Both the position numbers and the translations under genes were made by a program. From assembly GCA_012959805.1 (NCBI GenBank), contig DUCN01000127.1:1-64000 (forward strand): 64,000 nt of DNA. Direction: 5' to 3'. The notes below the pieces were generated by a model. It searched no databases, had not been told where the DNA came from, and worked only from the letters and a program-made list of their open reading frames with translations. Positions 18,867 to 29,346 of this stretch are shown here, piece after piece (the stretch's first letter is position 1; each line of letters starts with the position of its first letter). The stretch comes from Myxococcales bacterium (lineage in GTDB: Bacteria > Myxococcota_A > UBA9160 > UBA4427).

Positions 18867-20171
18867 ATGACTGTTGTTCGTCCATTTCGAGCCGTGCGTT
18901 ACGACACCAAGCGTGTCGAGCTGTCGAAAGTGATCGTGCCCCCCTACGACGTGATCGCTTCGGATGAGCGCGAAGGATTTTTTGATTTCGATCCGCATAA
19001 CGCGATTCGTTTCGAATTGACGCGCGATGCCGCCGACGAAGCCGATGCGAACTATTTATGGATTCGCGAACTGCTCGACGCCTGGCGCGCCAGCGGCATC
19101 TTGATTCGCGACGATTCGGCTGCCTTCTATGTGATGGGTCAGCAGTTCACAGCGCCCTCTGGCGAAATACTCGAGCGCGTGGGCTTCATCGCAGAACTCG
19201 AGCTCGAAGAATATGAGACCCGCGTTGTCCGACCGCATGAAAGGACGCTGTCGGGTCCGAAGGCGGATCGGCTGAAGCTGCTGCGCTCCTCCGAAGCGAA
19301 TCTTTCCTGCGTCTTTCTTCTCTATGAGGATCGTGCGGACGAGTTGGCCGAGATGTTGGTGAACGCCCTGGACGAAGGCGAGATTGGCCGGGCCAGGGAC
19401 CAGGCTGGCATTGCCTATCGACTCGGGCGTCTGACCCAGCCCGATGAGATCGAACGGATTCAGGGATTTCTCGCGGCTCGACCGAGCGTGATCGCCGACG
19501 GTCATCATCGCTACGAAACCGCCCTCGAGTACAAACGCCAGCAGATCGAAGCGAACGGGGATCAGCCCTTTGCCCCCTGGCGTTCGACGATCGCTTTTTT
19601 TGCGAATGCCTACGCCTCGGGCAGTCTCCTGCTGCCGATTCATCGCGTCGTCCGTGACGTGCCGGCACCGGATCTCGCTCAGTGGCGAGAGCGATTGTCG
19701 GGGTGGACGATCACGGAGCTCGCGAAGGTGTCACCCGATGACATCGAGATGCAATTGGCAGAGGAGCTCGCGCTATTGGCCCCGCATCCGGCCTTCGTCG
19801 CCGCCAGCGCCGACGGTCCACGGCTGCTCATCCGCCGAAACGAAGCCCGAGACGAATTGATGGTTCGAATCATCGAGGACGAAGTTTTGAGCGTCGTCTT
19901 TGGCCTCGACCCGGAGGCCATCCGCACCGGGGCCGTGAGTTTTCCGAAGAGCGCCAAGCGAGCGGCCAAGGAGATTGAAGACGGGGTGGGGACCGTCGCG
20001 CTGTATCTGAATCCGATGACCCCGGACGATGTTTTTCGCGCGACGGCGGAAGGCGAGGTCATGCCCCAGAAATCGACGTTCTTCTATCCCAAAGTGCCTA
20101 CCGGGATGGCGTTTCGAGATCATCGCGATGAAGGTGACGGAGGCGCCGTGGGCGCCAAGCCATCGCCGTGA
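18867..20171 (+). CDS. DUF1015 family protein
   Basis: This is a 434-residue conserved bacterial protein of the DUF1015 family, whose biochemical role is not settled. It has the family opening VRPFRAVRYD, VIVPPYDVIASDE, VVRPHERTLSGPKADRL and the most conserved stretch VIADGHHRYETALEYK. The His-His in that stretch suggests a metal or nucleotide site. The stop overlaps the GTG start of the next gene (GTGA), so the two are translationally coupled. No signal peptide is present. Confidence 0.88.
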   Translation: MTVVRPFRAVRYDTKRVELSKVIVPPYDVIASDEREGFFDFDPHNAIRFELTRDAADEADANYLWIRELLDAWRASGILIRDDSAAFYVMGQQFTAPSGEILERVGFIAELELEEYETRVVRPHERTLSGPKADRLKLLRSSEANLSCVFLLYEDRADELAEMLVNALDEGEIGRARDQAGIAYRLGRLTQPDEIERIQGFLAARPSVIADGHHRYETALEYKRQQIEANGDQPFAPWRSTIAFFANAYASGSLLLPIHRVVRDVPAPDLAQWRERLSGWTITELAKVSPDDIEMQLAEELALLAPHPAFVAASADGPRLLIRRNEARDELMVRIIEDEVLSVVFGLDPEAIRTGAVSFPKSAKRAAKEIEDGVGTVALYLNPMTPDDVFRATAEGEVMPQKSTFFYPKVPTGMAFRDHRDEGDGGAVGAKPSP

Positions 20172-20518
20172 GTCGTCGACCGCCGCAGGGGAAGAGGCGA
20201 AAGGGGACGCCCACCCCGGTTGCCGATCTCGTCGGGTTGGTCCTGGGCGAACTCGGGCTGGACGCCGTCGCAAAGGCGCATCAAATCGGTGCACGCTGGG
20301 AGGAGGTCGTGGGCAAACAGGTGGCGACACATTGTCGGCCACTGGGTATTCGCGGTAAAATTCTCGAACTCGAGGTCGACAGCCCGGTTTGGTCACAACA
20401 ACTTCAATTGCGCAAACCCGAGCTTCTGGCGGCCCTGTCCAGGGTCTTCGGAGATGATGCACCGCGAGAGCTGCGCTTCCAGGTCGGCTATGCTCGCGGC
20501 CGTCAGAAAAGGGGATGA
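20168..20518 (+). CDS. DUF721/DciA-like protein
   Basis: This 116-residue protein has a basic, disordered N-terminus (about 1-18), then a KH-like DUF721 domain. Within it, ARWEEVVGKQVATHCRPLGIRGKILELEVDSPVWSQQL matches the pattern W-x(2)-VVG-x(2)-A-H-x-P-x(3)-G-x-L-x-V-x-V-S-x-W-x-Q-L. DciA proteins load or support the replicative helicase DnaB in many bacteria. It overlaps the DUF1015 stop by four bases and is followed one base later by a small zinc-ribbon gene. The role in replication is by family only. Confidence 0.82.
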   Translation: MSRRPPQGKRRKGTPTPVADLVGLVLGELGLDAVAKAHQIGARWEEVVGKQVATHCRPLGIRGKILELEVDSPVWSQQLQLRKPELLAALSRVFGDDAPRELRFQVGYARGRQKRG

Positions 20519-20519
20519 G

Positions 20520-20720
20520 ATGCAGGCAGAACGTCGAGAAAACTCCGTAGATGCACTTGGGCAGCTTTGTGATTTCTGTGGGGATCGAGTGATGACGGTT
20601 CGCCGGGTTGCTCTCGATCAGGAGTACGATCGCCTGCAGAAGATTCACCACGAGCAGTATTCTTGCTCCAGCTGTTTCGAGCAGAAGGAAGAGAGCCGAC
20701 TCGGGCTCGGACGGCGCTGA
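20520..20720 (+). CDS. small two-CxxC zinc-ribbon protein
   Basis: This encodes 66 residues beginning at the ATG one base after the dciA-like stop. Two cysteine pairs, CDFC (about residue 17) and CSSC (about residue 50), are separated by about 30 residues that contain a His pair (KIHHEQY). That suggests a single four-Cys zinc-ribbon fold. Basic residues at both ends would suit nucleic-acid binding. I do not recognise the family. Tight spacing implies co-translation with the DUF721 protein. A longer frame reaching 20220 overlaps that gene and is unlikely. Confidence 0.65.
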   Translation: MQAERRENSVDALGQLCDFCGDRVMTVRRVALDQEYDRLQKIHHEQYSCSSCFEQKEESRLGLGRR

Positions 20721-21019
20721 GTTTTCTCAGGCCGAGGGGGGCTTGCTTGAGGCGTGATCGTTCAAACCTGGGTGCAAATGGGCCGGTATGGCGCTGGATC
20801 TGGCGCTGATCAGGCATTGGAATCGGAGGATCAGGGGCCGCCGGTTGACCGACGAGAGTGATTTCCCTAAGTTGCGCGCCGGCTTAGAGCAGCCCCACAA
20901 CATCTATTCGACGTCTAGAAGAGCCGGTCCACCGGGTCGCAAATGACGTGAGATGTCTGGGTTGCGAAAGAAAATAAATCATCCAAACGAAGCGAACAAA
21001 GCGAAAGGTCGTCCACAAC
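20721..21019. other. leader/intergenic region before rpsP
   Basis: This 299-base gap precedes the ribosomal/tRNA-modification operon. A weak sigma-70-like pair, TTGACC (20845-20850) and TAAGTT (20868-20873) with 17-base spacing, may mark the operon promoter; the -10 matches only 3 of 6. The last 70 bases are purine-rich, with AAAGGT about ten bases before the rpsP ATG. No gene is visible. ffh, often upstream of rpsP, is absent. Confidence 0.4.
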
Positions 21020-21292
21020 ATGGTTAAAATTCGAATGATGCGTATGGGGTCCAAGAAACGTCCCTTCTATCGGGTGATGGCAATCGACGAACGTAAGCAG
21101 CGCGACGGTCGTCCCCTCGAATTTCTTGGAACCTATGATCCGCGCATCAATCCGCCGGCGGTCAAATTGAATCTCGAAGGAATAGACGGCTGGGTCGGGA
21201 AGGGCGCGCAGCTCTCGGGAACGGTCCGCAGCCTCGTGAATGGCGTTCGCCGAGCAGGCAACACCGCGATGACAGGAGCTTCGACAAACTAA
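21020..21292 (+). CDS. rpsP: 30S ribosomal protein S16
   Basis: S16 is a small-subunit assembly protein. This copy has 90 residues. VKIRMMRMGSKKRPFYRVM and FLGTYDPR are canonical. The C-terminal segment GWVGKGAQLSGTVRSLV matches the usual GAQPTDTVRSLL region. It begins the rpsP-khpA-rimM-trmD-rplS operon; the stop overlaps the khpA start by one base. Confidence 0.98.
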   Translation: MVKIRMMRMGSKKRPFYRVMAIDERKQRDGRPLEFLGTYDPRINPPAVKLNLEGIDGWVGKGAQLSGTVRSLVNGVRRAGNTAMTGASTN

Positions 21293-21570
21293 TGTCCGGA
21301 AATGACGACTCTCTCGACAACTCCGATGGCCCCGCAGAAAAAGGTGACGACTCCGCAGACCTGGTCGAATTCCTGGCCAAGGCGATCGTCAGCCAACCAG
21401 AAGAAGTCAACGTCGCCATCGAAGAGGATGGTGATCTGCTCGAACTCGAAACCGCCGATGGCGATCGAGGGCGAGTCATTGGTCGCCAGGGTCGCGTTGC
21501 TAAGGCCTTGCGGGCGATTTTGAATTCGACGGCCGATGGCGATGGAGTTCGACTCGACATCGTTGACTAG
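21292..21570 (+). CDS. khpA: KH-domain RNA-binding protein KhpA
   Basis: This is a single type-II KH-domain protein of 92 residues. After an acidic N-terminus (about 1-22), LVEFLAKAIVSQPEEVNV starts the KH fold. The GXXG RNA-binding loop lies in GRVIGRQGRVAKALR. KhpA-type proteins bind RNA and usually sit between rpsP and rimM, as here. The acidic 20-residue leader is longer than in most homologs. The start overlaps the rpsP stop (TAATG). Confidence 0.95.
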   Translation: MSGNDDSLDNSDGPAEKGDDSADLVEFLAKAIVSQPEEVNVAIEEDGDLLELETADGDRGRVIGRQGRVAKALRAILNSTADGDGVRLDIVD

Positions 21571-21744
21571 CACTTCGGCCGGGAAGTGGACGAGCCCGTC
21601 GGCCAAACAGCCGACGCCACGCATCCCCTTCCTTCCTCAGCAAGATTTGCTGTATTACGTCCGGTCGAGACTCACGGCTACTCGGTCTGTCGTCGTGACC
21701 GCTGAGCCCATGCTCGTTCTGTCGGCCTGCGCGGTCGAAAATTG

Positions 21745-22335
21745 ATGACCCAGCAACCACCTCTGAAATCCCTGAAGCAGTCAGCGCCCCCACCGCCCTC
21801 GCGGCAGCGCCATCAGAGAATCGTGCTCGGCGAGATCATCGGGGCGCACGGTCTCGACGGCGAAGTTCGGATTCGATTCGCCAGCGACGGCCCCGAAACG
21901 CTGCTCGCGACCGAGGCGGTCTGGGTCGGCAGCAGCGCCAATGATCCCGAGGCGCGACGCTATCGCGTTCACGGCTGTGGTCTTGGCCGGAAAGGCGAGG
22001 TGCGGCTGACTTTCGATGGAGTCGAAGGGCGCGACGCAATCGGACGATTGGTCGGTCTCGTGGTTGCGGCGCCGGCCAGCGATCTGCCGGCGCTGCCCGA
22101 GGGCGAATTCTATTGGTATGAACTCATCGGCTGCCGTGTCGCGTCGGAGACCGGTCTCGAAGTGGGCATCGTTCGCGAGATCTGGGAAACCGGCGCGCAT
22201 GACATTCTGGTCGTCGAGGACGAGGATGGCGTGCGAAGATTGCTTCCGACCGCGGCGGAGTTGATGAAGAACGTCGATCTGGATGCGGGTCGAATCGTCG
22301 TTGCGGATCTTCCGGGTCTGCTCGAGCCCGTTTAG
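21745..22335 (+). CDS. rimM: ribosome maturation factor RimM
   Basis: RimM helps assemble the 30S head and binds S19. This copy has about 196 residues, with an N-terminal beta-barrel starting VLGEIIGAHGLDGEVRI and a PRC-barrel starting EFYWYELIGCRV. The inter-domain segment GVEGRDAIGRLVGL is typical. The first 25 residues are a Pro/Gln-rich tail. ATG at 21745 is preferred; a TTG lies immediately upstream. A 174-base gap separates it from khpA, the longest gap within this operon apart from that before rplS. Confidence 0.95.
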   Translation: MTQQPPLKSLKQSAPPPPSRQRHQRIVLGEIIGAHGLDGEVRIRFASDGPETLLATEAVWVGSSANDPEARRYRVHGCGLGRKGEVRLTFDGVEGRDAIGRLVGLVVAAPASDLPALPEGEFYWYELIGCRVASETGLEVGIVREIWETGAHDILVVEDEDGVRRLLPTAAELMKNVDLDAGRIVVADLPGLLEPV

Positions 22336-22364
22336 GGTGCAGCGGCGCCGGTGAGGAATGGACG

Positions 22365-23105
22365 ATGTTCAAAATTGACATTCTGACGATCTTTCCACCG
22401 CTCTTTTCGACTTTTCTCGAGACGGCGTTCGTGGCTTCAGCGCGGAAGCAGGGCGTGGCTGAGGTCGAAGCCTATGATTTACGCGAGTGGGCGGAGGATC
22501 GCCATCGATCCGTGGACGACTCTCCCTACGGCGGCGGTCCGGGGATGGTCATGACTCCGGAACCGCTGGTGCCGGCGATCGAGGCGCTGGCAGGTCCGAA
22601 AGGCCCCGAACGTATCGGTCGGGTCATCTACCTCTCTCCTCAAGGTACGCCGCTCAATCAGGCGAAACTCATGGATCTGGCCCAGGGGCCCCCACTGTTG
22701 CTGGTGTGCGGGCGCTACGAGGGGATCGATCAGCGCGTACTCGATTTGGCGGTCGATGAAGAGATTTCGATCGGAGACTATGTTTTGTCCGGCGGCGAGG
22801 TGCCGGCGATGGTTCTCATCGAGGGAATCGTCCGGCTTTTGCCCGGAGTTTTGGGAAATCCGGCCTCGATCCAAACAGAATCGTTCCAGGGGGGAGCCGT
22901 TCTAGAAGGTCCGCAGTATACTCGTCCGCCAATTTACCGGGCCCTCTCGGTGCCGGAAATCCTTCGATCGGGTGATCACGCTGCGATCGAGGCTTGGCGC
23001 CAAAAAATCGCCCAGACCAGAACTCTTGAACGGCGCCCCGAGCTGATGGATCCGGCAGGGGCGAAAGCAGTCGGCGACACAGGAAGCTCGGAACAAAATA
23101 ATTGA
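22365..23105 (+). CDS. trmD: tRNA (guanine37-N1)-methyltransferase
   Basis: TrmD makes m1G37 in tRNA to prevent frameshifting. It is a SPOUT knot methyltransferase of 246 residues. Landmarks: FKIDILTIFPPLF, VDDSPYGGGPGMVM, YLSPQGTPLNQ, LLVCGRYEGIDQRV and the knot motif EISIGDYVLSGGEVPAMVLIE. The C-terminal domain has YTRPPIYRALSVPEIL. All expected elements are present. It lies between rimM and rplS in the usual order. Confidence 0.98.
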   Translation: MFKIDILTIFPPLFSTFLETAFVASARKQGVAEVEAYDLREWAEDRHRSVDDSPYGGGPGMVMTPEPLVPAIEALAGPKGPERIGRVIYLSPQGTPLNQAKLMDLAQGPPLLLVCGRYEGIDQRVLDLAVDEEISIGDYVLSGGEVPAMVLIEGIVRLLPGVLGNPASIQTESFQGGAVLEGPQYTRPPIYRALSVPEILRSGDHAAIEAWRQKIAQTRTLERRPELMDPAGAKAVGDTGSSEQNN

Positions 23106-23218
23106 CGTAAGACATCGAAAACAGGCGCGATTTTAGGCGACTGGATTTTAGGCCAACAGCCAATCAATCGAACACCCAACGAATCGACGGCGGAGCGATA
23201 GCGAAGCCGGTACACATG

Positions 23219-23235
23219 CCGCCCGGATCGGGCGG
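23219..23235 (+). promoter_or_regulatory. hairpin in rplS leader
   Basis: A perfect 7-bp stem, CCGCCCG (23219-23225) and CGGGCGG (23229-23235), encloses a 3-base loop 40 bases upstream of the rplS start. It has no U-tract, so it is not a terminator. Ribosomal-protein leaders often carry such structures for autoregulation, and that is only a suggestion here. Confidence 0.35.
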
Positions 23236-23275
23236 AACCACACGGCCATCAGGTCGGAGTAAAAAGGAAACAGCA

Positions 23276-23944
23276 ATGCGAACCCTGGACTTCGTCGAAA
23301 ACGAGACCCTTCGACGTGATCTTCCTCCCTTCAAGGTCGGCGACACGGTGGCCGTTCATGTGAAGGTTCGAGAGGGCGACAAAGAGCGAATTCAGATCTT
23401 TCAGGGGCTGGTGATTCGTCGCCGCGGTGGAAGCGTCAGCGAGACCTTTACGGTTCGAAAGATCTCGAGCGGCGTCGGCGTCGAGCGGACTTTTCCGGTG
23501 CAGTCGCCGCTGGTCACCAAGGTCGACATCAAGTCGCGTGGTTATGTCCGTCGCTCGCGGCTTTACTACCTGCGCGATCTTTCGGGCAAGAAGGCCCGGC
23601 TTCACAGCAAGGTTCGCGACCTTTCGGGTTTGATCTCCGAAGAGGAGGCCGAGGAGGCCGAGGCGGCCGCGAACGCGAGCTCCATGGAGGAGGCGGCCGC
23701 GCAGGTCGTCGAGACGCCGGATGAAGCCACCGAGACGAGCGATGACGGTCTCAAGGGCAAGGCTCGTAAGAAGGCGCGCGCAGAGGAAAAAGCCAAGCGC
23801 AAGGTCAAGCTCGATGCCGAGGGCGCCGAACGCGCCGCCAAGATGGCCAAAGCCCAGGCTGCCGCGGAAGCCAAAGCCGAAGCCGAGGCGGGCAAGGCCC
23901 CCGCGGACGAGTCCGAGGCTACGGAAGAGTCAGAGAAGAGCTGA
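23276..23944 (+). CDS. rplS: 50S ribosomal protein L19 with long C-terminal tail
   Basis: L19 sits at the 30S-50S interface. The first 115 or so residues are standard: [52 protein letters not shown] and [18 protein letters not shown]. After that comes a tail of about 100 residues, nearly all Ala, Glu, Lys, Asp and Arg, predicted to be disordered or helical. Total length is 222 residues against about 115-120 usual. The start at 23276 follows AAAGGAAA. A strong intrinsic terminator begins 34 bases after the stop. Confidence 0.95.
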   Translation: MRTLDFVENETLRRDLPPFKVGDTVAVHVKVREGDKERIQIFQGLVIRRRGGSVSETFTVRKISSGVGVERTFPVQSPLVTKVDIKSRGYVRRSRLYYLRDLSGKKARLHSKVRDLSGLISEEEAEEAEAAANASSMEEAAAQVVETPDEATETSDDGLKGKARKKARAEEKAKRKVKLDAEGAERAAKMAKAQAAAEAKAEAEAGKAPADESEATEESEKS

Positions 23945-23948
23945 GCGC

Positions 23949-24404
23949 TCAAAAAGCTGATTCCCAATGTTCAATCGACCACCGTGCCGATCCCGGCGCG
24001 GTGGTTTTGTTTTGGGTCTCGCCCATTCCATCGAAGAGGCACGTCACGACATCGAAGCGGCGTCGCCGGCTTCCGCGCGCTTGCTCGGGATTTGCATTGA
24101 GCCAGGCGTGGGCGCCGCGGCGGAGCCGGCGTTGCTTGCGGTCATCGACGGCTTCCGCAGCCAGACTGTGACCCTCATGAAGGCCACCGTGAGGTCCCAC
24201 TTCGAGGCTGGACGCATGCGGAGCACGTCGGCTCTTCACTTCGACAAACACGAGCGTGGCACCGCGTCCAACAATCAAGTCGATCTCGACGCGATCCGCG
24301 CGGACGTTGCGTGCGATGATGCGATACCCTCGTGCTTCGAGGAATAGCGCAGCACGGCGTTCGCCCTCGCATCCGAGAACCTGTCGGAAATTCGTCTTCG
24401 TCAT
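23949..24404 (-). CDS. yraN: UPF0102/YraN family endonuclease-like protein
   Basis: This 151-residue protein has the PD-(D/E)XK-like UPF0102 pattern: GCEGERRAALFLEARGYRIIARNVRA, EIDLIVGRGATLVFVEVKSR, then RFDVV near the end and a final IEHWESAF. The EVK triad suggests nuclease-type chemistry, but no activity is established for most of the family. It converges on rplS, and the rplS terminator lies inside its 3' coding sequence in an insertion (about GETQNKTTAPGSAR) before the conserved last residues. It also has an insertion around GPHGGLHEG. Confidence 0.9.
   Translation of the reverse strand: MTKTNFRQVLGCEGERRAALFLEARGYRIIARNVRADRVEIDLIVGRGATLVFVEVKSRRAPHASSLEVGPHGGLHEGHSLAAEAVDDRKQRRLRRGAHAWLNANPEQARGSRRRRFDVVTCLFDGMGETQNKTTAPGSARWSIEHWESAF
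23978..24013 (+). terminator. intrinsic terminator of the rpsP-rplS operon
   Basis: A 12-bp stem (23978-23989 with 23994-24005, one G-T pair) with a 4-base ATCC loop is followed by TTTTGTTTT. It sits 34 bases after the rplS stop. It overlaps the coding sequence of the convergent yraN gene. Confidence 0.9.
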
Positions 24405-24426
24405 GGGTGGTTGGGCAGGGTAGGGG

Positions 24427-25323
24427 ATGGGAACGCTCTACATCGTGGCGACACCGATCGGTAACCTCGAGGACGTGACCTTGCGTTCACTGCGCATCTT
24501 GCGTGAGGTTGACTCGGTGTTTGCAGAGGACACTCGGCGGACCCGGGTATTGCTCGATCATTTCGAAATTGCTCAGAGGCCGATTTCGCTTCACGCGCAT
24601 AACGAAGCGGCTCGAATCGAAGAGGTCATCGCCGTGCTTGAGTCGGACTGCGATGTAGCGCTGGTTTCCGACGCGGGGACACCCCTGGTTTCGGATCCGG
24701 GTGCGCGATTGGTGAGCGCGGTCGCAGCTGCCGGACATCGCGTCGAGGCCATTCCCGGTGCGTCTGCCTTGTTGGGCGCGCTTACGGTGGCCGGGCTCGA
24801 CACCGAGCGAGTCCTCTTTCTTGGCTTTTTGCCTCGCAAAGCCGGGGCGCGTCGACGGTTGTTGGAATCCCAGCGTGGCCGTCCCGAAACGATCGTGCTC
24901 TTCGAATCGCCGCGTCGTGTGGCCGAGACGCTGCGCGAAATCGTCGAGATACTCGGTGACCGGCGGGCCTGCCTGGCGCGCGAACTCACGAAGAAGCACG
25001 AAGAGATTCTGCGCGATGAGGCCTCTGTGCTTGCAGCGGCCTGCTTAGACACGCCACCCCGCGGTGAATGCACGCTCGTGATTGGCGGCGCAGGCGCTGA
25101 CGAGATTGAGGAAGTGTCAACCTGGGATGACCGGAAGCTGGGCGATGCGATTGGTGCAGAACTTGCCCTCGGTTCATCGACCCGTGATCTGGCCCGCGAT
25201 CTCGCTGGCCAGTCCGGACGTACCCGCAGCGATGTGTATGCGATGGCCGTGCGAATGCGAGAGCAGGGCGATACGGTGGAGGCCTCGGATAGAGCAGCCG
25301 ATGATGCGGGTGAACGAGAATGA
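24427..25323 (+). CDS. rsmI: 16S rRNA (cytidine1402-2'-O)-methyltransferase
   Basis: RsmI methylates the 2'-OH of C1402 in the ribosomal P site. It has 298 residues of the tetrapyrrole-methylase fold: TLYIVATPIGNLEDVTLR, AEDTRRTRVLLDHF, SLHAHNE, VALVSDAGTPLVSDPGARLV, IPGASALLGAL and FLGFLPRKAG. ARELTKKHEEI is also typical. The C-terminal 60 residues look like the usual helical extension. It diverges from yraN across a 22-base gap, and its stop overlaps the start of the heparinase-like gene (ATGA). Confidence 0.97.
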   Translation: MGTLYIVATPIGNLEDVTLRSLRILREVDSVFAEDTRRTRVLLDHFEIAQRPISLHAHNEAARIEEVIAVLESDCDVALVSDAGTPLVSDPGARLVSAVAAAGHRVEAIPGASALLGALTVAGLDTERVLFLGFLPRKAGARRRLLESQRGRPETIVLFESPRRVAETLREIVEILGDRRACLARELTKKHEEILRDEASVLAAACLDTPPRGECTLVIGGAGADEIEEVSTWDDRKLGDAIGAELALGSSTRDLARDLAGQSGRTRSDVYAMAVRMREQGDTVEASDRAADDAGERE

Positions 25324-27008
25324 GCCGGATTGGATCGGTGTTAGGTTTGGTTCCTCGACTTCCGAGCGTCCTGCGAACACTGCTTCGGCTTCGTCCCGCC
25401 CAGGCGCGTGCTCAGCTGCGGCATACCCTGTTTGGACTCTCTGCGCCGCGCAGTTATTCCGGTGAGAGTCCTCGGCTGGCAACTGATCGTCCCCACACGG
25501 CGTTCTTGGTTCCGCCCGCGCATGTGAAATCCGACGGTGTCACAGCCATTGAAATGCTGGGAACCTCTTTCCCGATCGGCTCTCCAATCGATTGGGCGAC
25601 CAGCCATGGCGGGCCCCTCTTCGCCTACCACCTGCACCAGCACGAGGCACTCCGGTTGCCCGCATTTTCCCCCGAAGCTCGCGCGGTCTTCATTCGAGAT
25701 TGGATTCACCACCATGAATCGGGGGTGGGTTGGGATCCACATCCGATTTCTCTTCGGCTTTTGTGTTGGGGGAAGCTTCTGGTCGCCCAAGGGATTCAGG
25801 GTGCGGATGCGGACATCCAAGAAGAGATGATTCGTTCGATGGCGAGTCAGGCCGAGACACTGTCTCATGGACTCGAGATTCGGCTACAGGCCAACCACTT
25901 GCTCTCGAATTTGATTGGCATCGTGTTCACGGGGATGTTATTGGACGGCGATGTGGCGAGCGAATGGCGCAATCGTGCCTCCGACTTGATCGAAGAGCTG
26001 GACCTTCAAGTGCGCCCGGATGGTGGCCACGAAGAGCGCAGTCCGATGTATCACGGGCTCCTGCTCGAGGGGTTGCTCGATCTGCTCAATCTTTGTCGCT
26101 CGGACGAGTCGCGGGCGCCCGATGGACTGGTGCAAAAGCTTTCCGACGTGATTCGCGAGATGCTCGTGGCTCTCGATCTCATGACCCATTCGGATGGTCG
26201 GCCGGCGCTTTTTGCGGATTGCGCCTTCGATATTGCGGCTCGATTTGCCGAGCTTCGGGACTACGCGTCTCGCCTTGGTATCACGCCGGCGGACCTAGTC
26301 CGCTCGGGCTACCTGCCCCAGACCGGATACTTCCGACTATCGGCCGGCGGCTATGAACTCATCGCATCGGTGGCCGCGCCTTCGCCCGAACATCAACCTG
26401 GCCATGCGCATTGTGATGCATTGGCTTTCGAGCTCTCCGTCGACGGGAATCGGCTCGTGACGGATATGGGGCTCTATGAGTATCGAGCCGGGCGCCGTCG
26501 AGATCTCGCGCGTGCGACGGCGAGTCATTCGACCTTTGAGTTCGATGGAAGGGAACAGGCGGAGCTTTGGGCGGCCCATCGAGTCGGCGGTCGGCCCGAA
26601 GTCGAATTGACGGGGTGGAATGAGAACGGCGAAGCGGTGGCCATCTGTCGAGGCTGGTCGCGAAACGCCCCGCTTCATCGGAGACACTTTCAGGTCGACG
26701 ATGAGGGCGTGACGATCATCGATAGCGTCGAAGGAAAGTTTGGCGAAGTCGCATTCTGCCTACCGATCGACCCGGCTTGGCAGGTCGAACTCGAGGCGAA
26801 CACAGCGCGGGCGATGCGTGATTTGGCGAGTGATGAATCGATGCCTGTCGTGGTTGAAATAGAACTCGCCGAGTGCTTCGAGTGGTGTCTGGAACGGCGC
26901 TTCTACTATCCAACCTTCGGCCGTGAAGTCGAACGCGCGGCTTTGGTCGGTCACGCCACGAATGCTCGATTCAACGGGGCAACCACACATTTTCGCCGAG
27001 TCGAATAA
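25320..27008 (+). CDS. heparinase II/III-like polysaccharide lyase
   Basis: This 562-residue protein of the heparinase II/III family would cleave acidic polysaccharides by beta-elimination. An N-terminal alpha/alpha toroid domain (about 100-330) contains NHLLSNLIGIVFTG and EERSPMYHGLLLEGLLDL. The beta-sandwich lyase domain starts near 345 with the signature GHAHCDALAFELSVDGNRLVTDMGLYEY and RATASHSTFEFDG. A clear signal peptide is missing, so it may act in the cytoplasm or be a cell-wall/EPS-linked enzyme exported otherwise. The ATGA overlap with rsmI is unusual for such a pair. Confidence 0.88.
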   Translation: MSRIGSVLGLVPRLPSVLRTLLRLRPAQARAQLRHTLFGLSAPRSYSGESPRLATDRPHTAFLVPPAHVKSDGVTAIEMLGTSFPIGSPIDWATSHGGPLFAYHLHQHEALRLPAFSPEARAVFIRDWIHHHESGVGWDPHPISLRLLCWGKLLVAQGIQGADADIQEEMIRSMASQAETLSHGLEIRLQANHLLSNLIGIVFTGMLLDGDVASEWRNRASDLIEELDLQVRPDGGHEERSPMYHGLLLEGLLDLLNLCRSDESRAPDGLVQKLSDVIREMLVALDLMTHSDGRPALFADCAFDIAARFAELRDYASRLGITPADLVRSGYLPQTGYFRLSAGGYELIASVAAPSPEHQPGHAHCDALAFELSVDGNRLVTDMGLYEYRAGRRRDLARATASHSTFEFDGREQAELWAAHRVGGRPEVELTGWNENGEAVAICRGWSRNAPLHRRHFQVDDEGVTIIDSVEGKFGEVAFCLPIDPAWQVELEANTARAMRDLASDESMPVVVEIELAECFEWCLERRFYYPTFGREVERAALVGHATNARFNGATTHFRRVE

Positions 27009-27020
27009 TGCGGGGGGAAA

Positions 27021-29171
<2,151 letters not shown>

Positions 29172-29346
29172 CTACCGCTGGGATGCGCATTATTTCTCCA
29201 TTCCCCGTATGGGAATCCCGTCAAGGGGCCACGAAGACGCGCCGATGATCTTGATGGTTCTTCGAGTATCCGACGGACCACTACGAGGATACCACGCTGT
29301 GGATCGGACCAGCATCCGATGCCCACGTGATTTGGAGCAAGAAGAG

